Source: Verrucomicrobiota bacterium
Lineage (GTDB): Bacteria > Verrucomicrobiota > Verrucomicrobiia > Limisphaerales > UBA11320
Length of the DNA stretch: 49,288 nt
Direction of reading: 5' to 3'
Assembly: GCA_016199985.1 (NCBI GenBank)
Contig: JACQFQ010000040.1
Span: 1 to 49,288 of the forward strand
Part shown: positions 34,593 to 44,094 of the stretch, piece after piece
Layout: every line of letters begins with the position of its first letter
How positions within the stretch are numbered: position 1 is the first letter of the stretch
Notes under the pieces: model-generated
Told to the model about the DNA's origin: nothing
The model's input: only the letters and a program-made list of their open reading frames with translations
Database searches by the model: none
Program-made: the position numbers and the translations under genes

Positions 34593-37500
34593 TTGGTGAT
34601 GGTCTCGTTCAGGTTCAACAACACGTTCGCCACGGTCGTCATCGCCGCCAGATCGACGGGATCCAGGCCCGGCGCGCGCGCCGACTCGCCCACGCTGAGC
34701 AACGCCTCGGCGGACTTGGGCTCCTGTGTGAAACGCTCCCGCTGCTGTCTGTAGGTGGACTCCAAAAGCTCCAGTTCCTTGGGCTGCGGCAAACGGGCCA
34801 GCACGAGACGGAAAGCGCGACGCACACGATCGCTGGCCGCCGGCCCCGCCTCCCGCAGGGCGCGAGCGGCCAAGGCCCGCGAGGCTTCGACATAAACCGG
34901 GTCGTTCATCAGCACCAGGCTCTGCAAAGGCGTGCTGGTGCGGGGTCGAAAGAGCGTGCAGGTCTCGCGGCTTGGCGCGTCGAAGGTCTGGAAGCTGGGG
35001 TAGTGGGCGGCCCGCTTCCAAAAGACATACAGACCGCGGCGATACAGGTCCGGCCCGTGGCTCTGCTCGTACTGGTGGTCCGTGCCGTCCCAGATCCCCG
35101 GCGGCTGATACGGCTTCACGCTCGGCCCGCCGATTCGCTCGTTGAGCAACCCGCTCGCGGAAAGCGCGACATCGCGGATCAGCTCGGCCTCGAGACGGAA
35201 TCGCGGACCGCGAGAGATGAGCCGATTGTAGGGATCCTTTTCCAAGGCCTGACGACCGACTGTCGACGACTGGCGGTAGGTGGCGCTGGTGAGAATCAGT
35301 CGGAGGACATGTTTCACATCCCAGGGATGCGCCATGGGCTTTCCGAACGCGTCGCGGCCGCCCGTTTGCGGGTCCATGAACTCGCAGGCCAGCCAATCCA
35401 GAAGCTCTGGATGACTTGGCCGCTCGCCCTGGGATCCAAAATCGTTGCTCGTTTTCACCAACCCCGCGCCAAACACCATCGCCCAATAACGATTCACGGT
35501 CACCCGCGCCGTCAGCGGATTGTTGGTGGAGACCAGCCATCGCGCCAGCGCCAGACGATTCGTCGGCTCACCCGCGGGGAGCGGCGGCCAGCAGGCGGGA
35601 ATTGCCTGCGTCACCTTCTCGCCGAGGTTCTGGTAATTGCCGCGGACCAGGATGTGGGTGTCCCGCGGCTTCTCCATTTCTTCCATCACCATCGTGTCCG
35701 GGATCTGCCCCAACAACTCTTCCTTCTCGCGACGCGCGGTCTTGAGACGATCCCTCGCGGCAATGAAGTCGGGCGCCTCATGCTCGCGAAAAAACGTTTT
35801 CATCCAGGCTCGAGCCTCGTCGGAACGCTGCTTCTCCGGCACGCGCGCCATCAGCCCCGCTTGGGCGGAAAAAAGGGCGGACACCTCCGCAGGGGCGAGA
35901 GCGCGGCGGTAGAATCGCGCGTCGCTGATGGCGCCAGAGAACTGCAGCGCGTGAATCCTTCCGCCGATCAGCAACGGCGCGGCGTTCGTGATCGTGTCCT
36001 TCAGCGAATCGTACGGAACGTCAAAGGCCCGCGACTCCCCATCAATAAAGATCTTCACGCCGGCCGGCTTCCGCGAGCCGTCGTAGGTCGCCAACACGTG
36101 ATGCCAGGACGCCACCGGCACGCGATCCTTCGTGCTCACTTTCAAGGCGCTCTCGGGGAACTTGTGAATCCAATGCGCCTCGACCTTGCCATCCGTCAGT
36201 AGCAGGTCGAATCCACGATAGCCGGGCCCCTCCTCCATCTGACTGAGGATGGCCCCGCTGAGGGCTTCCGGACGTATCCAAGCCCCGAAGCTGAAAGCGT
36301 TCGTGGCGTCGAGGTCTGGGACGTTCGCCGCGTGGATCACGTTGGACTCCGCGCCCCGTAGCCGAAGGGCGCCGTTGCCCAACCCCGGGACAAACTCATG
36401 GAACCCGGATGGCGCGTTGGAGGCGGAGGAGAAAGAGGCCGCCTGCGCCGGCTCCGATTGGGTATTCGTTCCCAGAGGAAACCGCAGCGCCAGACCCTCC
36501 AGCCGCGGCGCCTCCGCTAGCGAGGCTTGCCGCGACTTTTCCCAAGCTTCCTGGGCCCGAGGCAGCGCGGCCTCGGCCTCGGTCAACCGTTTCTCGGCCG
36601 TCGCGACGCTGTCGAGGCTGAGCAGCAGGCGCGCGCCCTGATCGGTTGAAGGGACGCGCAGGACCGGACCCGGGTTGCGAACGCGCGTTCCGTCCAATCC
36701 TCTCTCAGGAACATTGTGGAAGAACGCGTAGAACTGATAGAACTCGCGCGTCGTGAGGGGATCGAATTTGTGGTCGTGGCACTCGGCGCATCCCAGCGTC
36801 GTTCCCAGCCATACTTGCGCCGTGGTGCTCACCCGATCGACGCAGTACTTGGCCATGTACTCGGCGGGATCCACGCCGCCTTCGTCCGTGGTCATCACGT
36901 TCCGATGAAACCCCGTGGCGATCTTCTGGTCCACTGTCGGATTCGGCAACAGATCGCCCGCCAACTGCTCAATCGTAAACTGGTCGAAGGGCTGGTTGCG
37001 GTTGAAGGCCTGGATGACCCAGTCCCTCCACAGATGCATCTGCCGGAAGCCGTCGAAGTGATACCCGCTCGTGTCGGCGTAGCGAGCCTGATCCAGCCAT
37101 GCCAAGGCGAGACGCTCGCCAAAGTGCGGAGATTCCATGATGCGGTCGACCAGCTTTTCGTAAGCCTGCGGACGGGGGTCGGCGACGAACAGATCCACGT
37201 CCTCGGGCAGCGGCGGCAATCCCGTCAGGTCGAGCGAGAGCCTGCGGATCAACGCGGTGCGATCGGCCTCAGGGTTGGGACCGAGCCCATGGCGGCCTAG
37301 CTCCTGAAACACAAAACGATCGATGTCGTTGCGAGCGCCCGTGGTTCGCGGGCCGGTCGGAGGTTGGGGACGAACGGGAGAAGTGTAGGACCAATGCCCA
37401 GCCCAGCGAGCGCCCTCCTCGATCCACCGTCGGAGCGCCGCCTCCTGTTGCGGCGTCACGCGCTTGCCTGTTTTCCTTGGAGGCATGTGACCGTCATCGT

Positions 37501-37825
37501 CATCAGGGAGCGCGAGGGCCTTGAGGACCTGACTCTCATCCGGCTTCCCCGGGACCACGGCGGCATGTCCCGATTCCAGCTTCCGAACAATCTCCTCCCT
37601 GGAGTCGAGACGCAGCCCCGCCTTCCGCTTGTCCTTGTCGGGTCCGTGGCAGGCGAAGCAGTTTTCGGAGAGGATGGGGCGAACATCCCTGTTGAAGTCG
37701 ATCGGGGCGGGAGACGTTGCCGCCCCCGCGCAGACCCTCGCGAGCAGGACGCCGATCAGAAATGAAACCCACCGGCCAACCCGGGACGGCCGCGCTCCGA
37801 TCGATGCTGTTGGCTCTTCAGGCAT
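34589..37825 (-). CDS. DUF1549/DUF1553 planctomycete cytochrome c (PSD1-type) with a LamG insertion
   Basis: 1,078 residues. Signal peptide ~1-35. Cytochrome domain with Cys56-Phe-Ala-Cys59-His60 (ILSENCFACHGPDKDKRKAG) and the usual 'MPPRK' loop. DUF1549 (~165-375) has LIRRLSLDLTGLPP, WLDQARYADTSGYHFDG and a second CxxCH, Cys346-Ala-Glu-Cys-His350, in LGCAECHDHKFDP. A LamG/concanavalin-like domain (~500-660: FSFGAWIRPEALSGAILSQM, SWHHVLATYDG, KIFIDGE) is inserted before DUF1553 (~735-1050: RLALARWLVSTNNPLTARV, NDFGSQGERPSHPELLDWLA, YRRGLYVFWKRAAHYPSFQTF). The protein is exported and may transfer electrons or act on a bound glycan; its reaction is unknown. It is the first gene of a coupled pair with DUF1501. 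Confidence 0.9.
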   Translation of the reverse strand: MPEEPTASIGARPSRVGRWVSFLIGVLLARVCAGAATSPAPIDFNRDVRPILSENCFACHGPDKDKRKAGLRLDSREEIVRKLESGHAAVVPGKPDESQVLKALALPDDDDGHMPPRKTGKRVTPQQEAALRRWIEEGARWAGHWSYTSPVRPQPPTGPRTTGARNDIDRFVFQELGRHGLGPNPEADRTALIRRLSLDLTGLPPLPEDVDLFVADPRPQAYEKLVDRIMESPHFGERLALAWLDQARYADTSGYHFDGFRQMHLWRDWVIQAFNRNQPFDQFTIEQLAGDLLPNPTVDQKIATGFHRNVMTTDEGGVDPAEYMAKYCVDRVSTTAQVWLGTTLGCAECHDHKFDPLTTREFYQFYAFFHNVPERGLDGTRVRNPGPVLRVPSTDQGARLLLSLDSVATAEKRLTEAEAALPRAQEAWEKSRQASLAEAPRLEGLALRFPLGTNTQSEPAQAASFSSASNAPSGFHEFVPGLGNGALRLRGAESNVIHAANVPDLDATNAFSFGAWIRPEALSGAILSQMEEGPGYRGFDLLLTDGKVEAHWIHKFPESALKVSTKDRVPVASWHHVLATYDGSRKPAGVKIFIDGESRAFDVPYDSLKDTITNAAPLLIGGRIHALQFSGAISDARFYRRALAPAEVSALFSAQAGLMARVPEKQRSDEARAWMKTFFREHEAPDFIAARDRLKTARREKEELLGQIPDTMVMEEMEKPRDTHILVRGNYQNLGEKVTQAIPACWPPLPAGEPTNRLALARWLVSTNNPLTARVTVNRYWAMVFGAGLVKTSNDFGSQGERPSHPELLDWLACEFMDPQTGGRDAFGKPMAHPWDVKHVLRLILTSATYRQSSTVGRQALEKDPYNRLISRGPRFRLEAELIRDVALSASGLLNERIGGPSVKPYQPPGIWDGTDHQYEQSHGPDLYRRGLYVFWKRAAHYPSFQTFDAPSRETCTLFRPRTSTPLQSLVLMNDPVYVEASRALAARALREAGPAASDRVRRAFRLVLARLPQPKELELLESTYRQQRERFTQEPKSAEALLSVGESARAPGLDPVDLAAMTTVANVLLNLNETITK

Positions 37826-38051
37826 GTGTGTCGAGACGGAGTGAATCAGGACTCGCTGGAAATGTCAGACAAGATTTCATCGCGATGGCTTCTCTACCCC
37901 CGGCTACCCGCTTGGATCCTCCGGGATAGGGACGGGAGTCACGGGAACGCGGGCCTTGGAGATACGGGCTTTCGCCGCCCTTCAAGGCGCGGGCAAGCGC
38001 CCGAGTCACTTTCCTATTTCCCATGGCCGCCGAAAGTGGCTACGAAAGGGC

Positions 38052-39005
38052 ATGCGCTCATCTCCTATCTCGTGTTCCTCGTGGATTTTCTCCGCTGCTC
38101 TGGCCTCATGTCTGTCCCTCTCGGCGGCGCAGACGGGCTCCCCCCGCCGCATCCTCGGAGCCGATGACTCAACCCATCGGCTCGCCATCCTCAGCGCGGA
38201 CGGCAAGGTTGAATGGGAACTCCCGGTGGGCGCGATTCATGACGCCCACGTTCTCCCCAACGGAAACATCCTCACGCAGCAAGGCTGGCAAAGAGTGGTG
38301 GAGGTTGACCGGGACAAGAAAGTGGTTTGGGAATACGACGCCGGAAAACGGAACGGCAATGAGGGCAAGCGCGTGGAAGTCCACGCGTTCCAGCGCGTGG
38401 CCAATGATCTCACAATGATCGTGGAATCGGGCCCATCCCGCATCATTGAGGTCGATCGGAAGGGCGGGATCCATCGGGAGATTCCCCTGAAGGTGAATCA
38501 TCCCAGCGCCCACAGCGACACCCGGCTCGCGCGCAAGCTCCCGAACGGCCATTACCTGGTCGCCCACGAGAGCGACGGCGCGGTGCGCGAGTACGACCGA
38601 CGCGGCCGGGTCGTCTGGGAATACGAAGTCCCGCTCTTCGGCAAGGAAAGGAAGCCCGGCCACGGACCCGAGGCCTTCGGCAACTCCGTCTTCTCGGCGG
38701 CGCGGCTTCCGAACGGCAACACCCTGATCGGCGGCGGAAATGGGCACTGTGTCCTGGAGGTGAACCGGGGAAAGGAGATCGTTTGGAAGATCGAGCAGAA
38801 TGATCTGCCCGGGATCACGCTCGCGTGGGTCACTCGCGTTGAACGCCTCCCCAATGGCAACACCCTGATCGGGAATTGCCACGCCGGCCCCGAGAATCCG
38901 CAGTTCATCGAGGTGACGCGGGAAAAGAAGGTGGTCTGGACCTTCAAGGACTTCGAGCGCTTCGGCAACTCCATGCCGGTGCAACAGGCGTTGGGGGATA
39001 GCTGA
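38052..39005 (+). CDS. Secreted beta-propeller protein with LPNGNTL repeats (paralogue B)
   Basis: About 317 residues from ATG 38052, preceded closely by GAAAGGG. A signal peptide is present (ISCSSWIFSAALASCLSLSAAQ). The repeats are the same type as in the 17675-18562 protein: 'VLPNGNILTQQG', 'KLPNGHYLVAHES', 'RLPNGNTLIGGGNG', 'RLPNGNTLIGNCHAG', alternating with 'VVEVDRDKKVVWEYD', 'VREYDRRGRVVWEY' and 'IEVTREKKVVWTF'. It is therefore a propeller paralogue, probably six or seven blades. It is divergent from the DUF1549/DUF1553-DUF1501 pair, separated by 226 bases that should hold both promoters. Earlier in-frame starts lack export features. No catalytic motif is visible. Confidence 0.8.
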   Translation: MRSSPISCSSWIFSAALASCLSLSAAQTGSPRRILGADDSTHRLAILSADGKVEWELPVGAIHDAHVLPNGNILTQQGWQRVVEVDRDKKVVWEYDAGKRNGNEGKRVEVHAFQRVANDLTMIVESGPSRIIEVDRKGGIHREIPLKVNHPSAHSDTRLARKLPNGHYLVAHESDGAVREYDRRGRVVWEYEVPLFGKERKPGHGPEAFGNSVFSAARLPNGNTLIGGGNGHCVLEVNRGKEIVWKIEQNDLPGITLAWVTRVERLPNGNTLIGNCHAGPENPQFIEVTREKKVVWTFKDFERFGNSMPVQQALGDS

Positions 39006-39093
39006 CGCCCCAAGCCGCGCGAAACGCCCACGACTTTCCGAAAGACGCGGGTCGGAAGGGCCTTCGGCTCTCCCGCTTCTGCCGGGTCATCTC

Positions 39094-39112
39094 CCTGGGG
39101 TTTCTCCCCAGG
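39094..39112. other. Hairpin in the region between two convergent genes
   Basis: CCTGGGG (39094-39100) and CCCCAGG (39106-39112) flank a TTTCT loop. It lies 89 bases after the propeller gene's stop and 134 bases beyond the stop of the convergent hydrolase gene. No T-run follows on either strand, so termination is possible but not shown. The rest of this 241-base gap holds no recognisable gene. Confidence 0.3.
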
Positions 39113-39246
39113 CCAGGATCCTGTCAGGGCTTCGCGCCTGCGGGGCTGAACTCTGGCATGCCTGTGATCGACCCGCAAAATGACGCCCGGAGTGAAGACT
39201 GCGCAGCCGCAGGAGAAGAGCGCGGTCACGTTCGGCTGGCTGCCTG

Positions 39247-40566
39247 CTAACGGAGGATCGAATCGTAAATGATCTTCTTCACTCCGAACTCGGTGTCCCA
39301 CTGGTACGGGATGATCTGCTCCAGAGTGAGCACGATCAACTTGTCGTTCGGACTCGCCCAATAGTGGGTCGAAGCGGCGCCGCCCCAGCCATACTCGCCC
39401 AGATGCCCCGCGGGATCCCAGTTGGAACCTTGGGTTCGGACAGAAAAGCCCAGCCCGAAGCCAACTCCATGACGCGTCTCCGCCCCGAAGTGGATCGGAT
39501 ACGCCTTCCTCGGGAGGTCGTCGTGGGTCATCAGATCGACCGTCTGGGGCTTCAGAACACGGCGGCCATCCAGGCCGCCGCCCCGCTCGATCATCGCAAG
39601 GAAGCGCATGTAATCCCGGGCTGTGCTGACCAGACCGCCGCCGCCCGAAAAGAAAGTCGTTTGCTTGGCGAACTTCGAGGCGGCTGGCGCATCGATGACC
39701 TTCAACCCCTCGGGCGAGCGCTTGTAATTCGCAGCGAGGCGCGACGCCTTCGAGGGAGGAACAGTGAACGCGGTGTCGACCATGTCCAGCGGGCGAAAAA
39801 TCGCCTCCTCCAGGAACGAGTCGAGGCTCTTCCCGCTCGCCACTTCGATCACGCGCCCGAGAACATCCGTGGAGATGGAATAGATCCAGTCCATCCCGGG
39901 ATCGTAGGCCAGAGGGATCTGCGAGACCTTCGCCGCCATCTCCTCGAGGTCGACGGACTCCAGCGGCTTCAGGCGTTTGAAGGCTTCGCGATGGGCTTCA
40001 GGACCGTCGCCGCCGTAAGTGAGGCCCGAGGTGTGACGCATCAGGTCTCGAACCGTCATCGGGCGGGAAGGCGGATGCAAGCCGTCGGCGCCAGCGACGC
40101 GCAGCTGCGAAAAGCTCGGGATGTATTTCGCGACAGGGTCCTCCAGGCCGAGCTTCCCCGCGTCGTACAAAGTCAGCGCCGCCGCGGTGGTGATGGCCTT
40201 GCTCATCGAGTAGATCCGGAAGAGGGTGTCCGCCTGGACCGGCTTTCCGGATTCCAGGTCCATCCGTCCATAGGTGTGGAAGAACGCGATCCGCCCGTTG
40301 TGCGACACCGCAATGATGCCTCCGGCGATTTTCTGGTCCGCGACCGCGCGCTCCATGAACTGATCCACCTCCGCCAGCTTGGATCCTGACAGGCCGGCCT
40401 TTTCCGGCGTGGACCTGGGCAGTTCGGCCGCCGAAAGCCCGGTGACCCAGCCGGCGATCAGAAGCCCCGCAGAGAACCAAGGACCCCATGGACGCGAAGG
40501 GAAAAGAGGAACGCGACGCGGACTAGGATCGCCGATCGGTTGCGGAAGGGAGGATTGGAGGTTCAT
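39247..40566 (-). CDS. Exported serine hydrolase of the beta-lactamase class C/esterase fold
   Basis: 439 residues from ATG 40566, with an N-terminal export signal (FSAGLLIAGWVTGLSA). Active-site features: Ser120-x-x-Lys123 in IYSMSKAITTAAAL, the Tyr motif in WIYSISTDVLGRVIE, and a late 'EYGWGGAASTHYW' in the place of the KTG triad. Other conserved text is MRHTSGLTYGG and FSGGGGLVSTARDYMRFL. Proteins with SxxK, YxS and this HxSG pattern are usually esterases or D-aminopeptidases rather than true beta-lactamases. It is probably periplasmic; the substrate is unknown. An upstream open frame adds 53 residues without export or family character and was not used. It is convergent with the propeller gene. 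Confidence 0.88.
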   Translation of the reverse strand: MNLQSSLPQPIGDPSPRRVPLFPSRPWGPWFSAGLLIAGWVTGLSAAELPRSTPEKAGLSGSKLAEVDQFMERAVADQKIAGGIIAVSHNGRIAFFHTYGRMDLESGKPVQADTLFRIYSMSKAITTAAALTLYDAGKLGLEDPVAKYIPSFSQLRVAGADGLHPPSRPMTVRDLMRHTSGLTYGGDGPEAHREAFKRLKPLESVDLEEMAAKVSQIPLAYDPGMDWIYSISTDVLGRVIEVASGKSLDSFLEEAIFRPLDMVDTAFTVPPSKASRLAANYKRSPEGLKVIDAPAASKFAKQTTFFSGGGGLVSTARDYMRFLAMIERGGGLDGRRVLKPQTVDLMTHDDLPRKAYPIHFGAETRHGVGFGLGFSVRTQGSNWDPAGHLGEYGWGGAASTHYWASPNDKLIVLTLEQIIPYQWDTEFGVKKIIYDSILR

Positions 40567-40755
40567 AAGCGAAGAGTTGCTGAATGCGTTTCGCACTGAC
40601 GCCGCACCGTATGAATCCCGGACGCAACGCTCAAGAGAAAAGGAGGCACGCCAAAAGCGGAGCGCGGCCACCCGGGTGTTGAACACCCCAGTGACCGCGC
40701 TGGCGGGGAATAGCGCGCGCTCCACAGCGCCGCTCGGATCCTCACAGTCGATCCA

Positions 40756-41266
40756 TCAAGCCGTCGCCGCGGTGGCCCGGCGGCCGATCCAGCGTCGGAA
40801 GAACACAAGGCCCATGCTCGCAATGCCCAGGGCGCTCAAACCGCCCGTGGTGTCAGGCACGTGATCCTGGAGCGGCCGCGCGTTCACCTGCACCGTGATC
40901 TTCTCCTCGTTGTCCTAGCTGTTCTCGTCCCGATACATCAGTTCGAGAGCTCCACTCGTGGGCGCAAATCCGACATAGCTTGTCCCGAGCAGAAGATAGT
41001 TCGATCCGATGCGACCGACGAGCGAACCGTAGGGCGCGGTGAAGCTGGACTGAGTCCTTTCAATCCGCCGGACGTCATCGGAAACGGAAGACCTCGCGGT
41101 CGCTGTTATGGGAGATGCCGGCTTTGGAATTGAGCGCGGTTACTATACGTCAGAATCGCCCTTTGTCAAAAAAGGCGACCGTGAAATCGCGCGTGGTCCC
41201 AGCGATGAGATTCTGCTCGCCCGTCTTGCCGTTTCCCGCTAGAGAATACTCATCACCAGCAACATC
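40756..41266 (-). pseudogene. Decayed PEP-CTERM-like secreted protein gene
   Basis: Reading the minus strand gives recognisable protein in shifting frames, interrupted by stops. From 41266: DVAGDEYSLAGNGKTGEQNL, then GTTRDFTVAFFDKGRF and TGA (41150-41152). A second frame gives LNSKAGISHNSDREVFRFR and TGA (41075-41077). The frame then shifts to DDVRRIERTQSSFTAPYGS, LVGRIGSNYLLLGTSYVGFA and a TAG (40915-40917). After it come DNEEKITVQVNARPL and a sorting-type tail: VPDTTGG, a hydrophobic helix (LSALGIASMGLVFF) and RRWIGRR, ending at TGA 40756-40758. The 'LVGRIG...APTSG...YRDENSxDN' part resembles PA-IL/LecA-like sandwich domains. At least two frameshifts and three stops suggest decay; sequencing error is an alternative. 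Confidence 0.7.
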
Positions 41267-41268
41267 TT

Positions 41269-42021
41269 ATGCCTGGAGGCGATTTAACTCGACCGGTGGG
41301 CCGCGGCCAGGACGCGTCCTTTACAACCACGCACTGGAGTGTGGTGCTCGCCGCGGGAAGCGCGGACTCGGGCGATGCCTTGATCGCATTGGAGAAGCTC
41401 GGACGCTCCTATTGGTATCCGCTCTACGCTTTTGCCCGTCGCGCAGGCTACTCGGAGCACGACGCGCAGGATCTCACCCAGGGCTTCTTCACTCACTTGA
41501 TTCAAAAAACCGCGTTCCGGGCGATAACCCCGGAGCGGGGAAGATTACGCTCATTCCTATTGGCTTCCCTCAAGAATTACATGGGGGACGTGAGGGACAG
41601 GGAGTCAGCGCAAAAGCGCGGAGGCGGGCAGGTGATTGTGTCGATCGACGCCCAAGAGGCCGAGGATCGCTATCGTTTCGAGCCGCAAGATCCGCAGACG
41701 CCCGAGAAACTTTTCGAGCGCCGGTGGGCGCTGACAATGCTGGACTCGGCTCTGGAGGAGCTTGAATCGGAGGCGCGGAAGGCAGGGCGCCAGGACCTCT
41801 TCATCCATCTGCGAGGCTCATTGGTCGGCGGAGAAGGCGCGCGAACCTGCGCGGATATCGCGCAGACCCTGGGAATGTCGGAAGAATCGATCAAGAAGGC
41901 CCTTCAGCGGCTCCGCAAGCGATACAAGGAAGTGATCCGCGAACAGATTCGCCAAACGGTGGCGAACGACGGGGATGTGGAGCAGGAATTGCGGGAGCTC
42001 CGCGCTTCGCTGGAGGATTGA
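41269..42021 (+). CDS. ECF-type RNA polymerase sigma factor
   Basis: 250 residues, long for an ECF factor. Region 2 is at ~20-100 (TTHWSVVLAAG, LEKLGRSYWYPLYAFARRAGYSEHDAQDLTQGFFTHLI, GRLRSFLLASLKNYM). A linker (QKRGGGQVIVSIDAQEAEDRY...EPQDPQTPEKLFERRWAL) leads to region 4 (~150-230: ADIAQTLGMSEESIKKALQRLRKRY). This 'YWYPLYAFxRRxGYS...DAQDLTQGFF' type is typical of Verrucomicrobia and Planctomycetes and usually lacks a membrane anti-sigma factor. It opens a plus-strand run that includes a Ser/Thr kinase and an FHA protein; some ECF factors are switched on by Ser/Thr phosphorylation (PknT/EcfP in Vibrio), so the kinase could control it. The start is uncertain: ATG 41269 has no Shine-Dalgarno, and GTG 41296 lies downstream of a GGAGG. 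Confidence 0.88.
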   Translation: MPGGDLTRPVGRGQDASFTTTHWSVVLAAGSADSGDALIALEKLGRSYWYPLYAFARRAGYSEHDAQDLTQGFFTHLIQKTAFRAITPERGRLRSFLLASLKNYMGDVRDRESAQKRGGGQVIVSIDAQEAEDRYRFEPQDPQTPEKLFERRWALTMLDSALEELESEARKAGRQDLFIHLRGSLVGGEGARTCADIAQTLGMSEESIKKALQRLRKRYKEVIREQIRQTVANDGDVEQELRELRASLED

Positions 42022-42147
42022 GACGTTCATGGGATCGGGTTGGCGGCAAAAGCGACAAAACGCACATTTCTATTGTCCCCCGCCCCCCCAATGTCACGTA
42101 GTCTCTGAGTGGATGATCGACCGACAGAAACCGAATAGGAATTGGGT

Positions 42148-44094
42148 ATGAAAACCTCAGCCTCAACCGCCCACCCCCCGTGCCCGCATCGCGGCGGACC
42201 CGACAGAGCCTGGCCCCGTCGTCAGATTCTGCGGGCCATGGGAATCACTGCCTTCGCCTTCTTCTGTTTCACAGCGCATGGCAGAGGGCAACTCGCGATC
42301 ACCGAGGTGATGTCCTCCGGCTCCAAACTCAACGGTTCTCAACTCGTGACCCAAGGGCCGGATTTCTTTGAGCTCACCAATTTCGGGGACCAGGAAGTGG
42401 ATGTTACGGACTATCAAATCGGAGATTCGCAAAAGATCGTGCCCTTGTTCCTCGACGACTCGATCCGCCTTACGATCGGCTCGAAGGAATCCGTGATCCT
42501 GATTCGCACCAACGCCAAAACACAAATGACGGTGGAGCAATTCCGCGCGCGTTGGGGGGGATGTCTTCCCTCGAGCGTCCAGGTGCGCATCTACGACGGC
42601 CCGGGCATCAGTGGCTCCGGAGATATCGTCCGCTTGATCGATTCGGAGGGGGTTCTGGTGGATCGTGTCGAATTCGGCGCGGCGAAGCCAGGAGTGACGT
42701 TCATATACGACACCAACTCCTGGGATTTCGGCGCGTTCAGCGGCGTCGGGGCGGCCGACACGTGCGGCGCCGAGCACGCCAGCGAATTGGGCTCGCCTGG
42801 ATTCGCTCGCGGACCGTTCCCGCTGACACTCATCCGCGACGTTGCCGATCAGGACGTTTGCGCTGGAACACCGGCATTGCTCTCCGTCAAGGCGGGGGGA
42901 CTCCCGCGCCCCAGATATCAGTGGTTTTTCAACGACAGCCCCATCGATGGGGCCACCGAGCGCGAACTTCTCCTTCCCCGCGCAAGGTTGGAGGATCAGG
43001 GGCGCTACCGCGTTACTGTGGAGAATGGGTTCCTTTCGATGGAAAGCAGAACCGCCACACTCACGGTAAGCAGCCGCGAATCGCTCCCGGTCATCGTGAC
43101 GCCTCTGACGGACTTCCAGGTGTATACCGGCCAGACTGCCCGCTTCTCCATCACTGTCTGCGCCTTCCCCCTCCCCACCTATCAGTGGTCATCGAACAAC
43201 GTGGAGATCCCAGGGGCGACGAATCCGACCGTGACCATCCCCGTGACCAGCCTCAAGATGTCTGGAATCGAGTTCTCAGTGCGCGTCGCCAACTCCATCG
43301 GATCCCTCCGAACGTCCGCGCATCTCACCGTCATCCCGAAGCCCGACCTCGCGATCACGGAAATCATGGGGCTCCCCAACCTATGTGGACTACACGACGA
43401 GTGGTTTGAGGTCCTCAACCGCGGCGCGGCGGCCGTGAATCTCCACGGTTATCGAATCTCGGACAGCCCGGGATTCGACGGGGCTTTCGCGATCCCCGAC
43501 TCGCCGGTGCTTCAACCGGGCGAGGTGATGGTGTTCGTCAAAGGAATGAGCCCGGATCAATTCAGGAGTTGGTGGGGAGAGGAGAATCTCCCCCGCGGCC
43601 TACAGATCGCCACCTACAGAGGGTTTTCGGTGGGAGGGGCCACGCCTGCGCTCTATATCTGGAACGGGGCGGCGGACGATCCCTCCGACCAAGTGGGCTG
43701 GCAGTCTTATGCCCAGGATCTCCAAGGCCTCAGTCACTACTTCGAATGCGCGACGATCGCCGATGACGCCGACATTTGTCTCATAGGGGCGGTTTCCGCC
43801 GCGGGAGTGGCGGGAGGCTTCCGGGCGAAAGAATGCGGAGACATCGGATCGCCGGGCTATCTTGCGAACCCGCCGCCGAGATTCGTGGACATCCGTCGGG
43901 AGAATTCCCTGACCACGCTGCGATGGCGCGCGGTGGAAGGCAAGAACTACGCCCTGACCTACAAGGACAGCTTGCTGGACTCCAATTGGAAACCTCTCGA
44001 CAATGCCTCCGCCACCAATTCAATTCTGGCGATCACCGACAGCAAGAGCGGCAATCGGAAGCAGCGGTTCTACCGGGTTCAGGAAACGCCATGA
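42148..44094 (+). CDS. Exported lamin-tail-domain / Ig-like domain surface protein
   Basis: About 648 residues from ATG 42148, with AGGA eight bases upstream. Tat-like or Sec signal (PRRQILRAMGITAFAFFCFTAHGRG). Two lamin-tail domains: ~45-190 (LAITEVMSSGS, FFELTNFGDQEVDVTDYQI) and ~405-560 (LAITEIMGLPN, WFEVLNRGAAAVNLHGYRIS). Between them lie two Ig-like domains (~225-310: PRYQWFFNDSPIDGATERELL, RYRVTVENG; ~320-400: PTYQWSSNNVEIPGATNPTV). The last ~70 residues (TTLRWRAVEGKNYALTYKDS...NWKPL...QRFYRVQETP) resemble the tails on three other exported proteins here. LTD proteins are often found on cell surfaces of this phylum. The stop overlaps the pseudopilin ATG (ATGA), so expression is coupled. 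Confidence 0.85.
   Translation: MKTSASTAHPPCPHRGGPDRAWPRRQILRAMGITAFAFFCFTAHGRGQLAITEVMSSGSKLNGSQLVTQGPDFFELTNFGDQEVDVTDYQIGDSQKIVPLFLDDSIRLTIGSKESVILIRTNAKTQMTVEQFRARWGGCLPSSVQVRIYDGPGISGSGDIVRLIDSEGVLVDRVEFGAAKPGVTFIYDTNSWDFGAFSGVGAADTCGAEHASELGSPGFARGPFPLTLIRDVADQDVCAGTPALLSVKAGGLPRPRYQWFFNDSPIDGATERELLLPRARLEDQGRYRVTVENGFLSMESRTATLTVSSRESLPVIVTPLTDFQVYTGQTARFSITVCAFPLPTYQWSSNNVEIPGATNPTVTIPVTSLKMSGIEFSVRVANSIGSLRTSAHLTVIPKPDLAITEIMGLPNLCGLHDEWFEVLNRGAAAVNLHGYRISDSPGFDGAFAIPDSPVLQPGEVMVFVKGMSPDQFRSWWGEENLPRGLQIATYRGFSVGGATPALYIWNGAADDPSDQVGWQSYAQDLQGLSHYFECATIADDADICLIGAVSAAGVAGGFRAKECGDIGSPGYLANPPPRFVDIRRENSLTTLRWRAVEGKNYALTYKDSLLDSNWKPLDNASATNSILAITDSKSGNRKQRFYRVQETP

Noticed and set aside
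40861..41133. 90-residue plus-strand open frame before the sigma factor
   Set aside because: Lies antisense to the recognisable PEP-CTERM-like relic.
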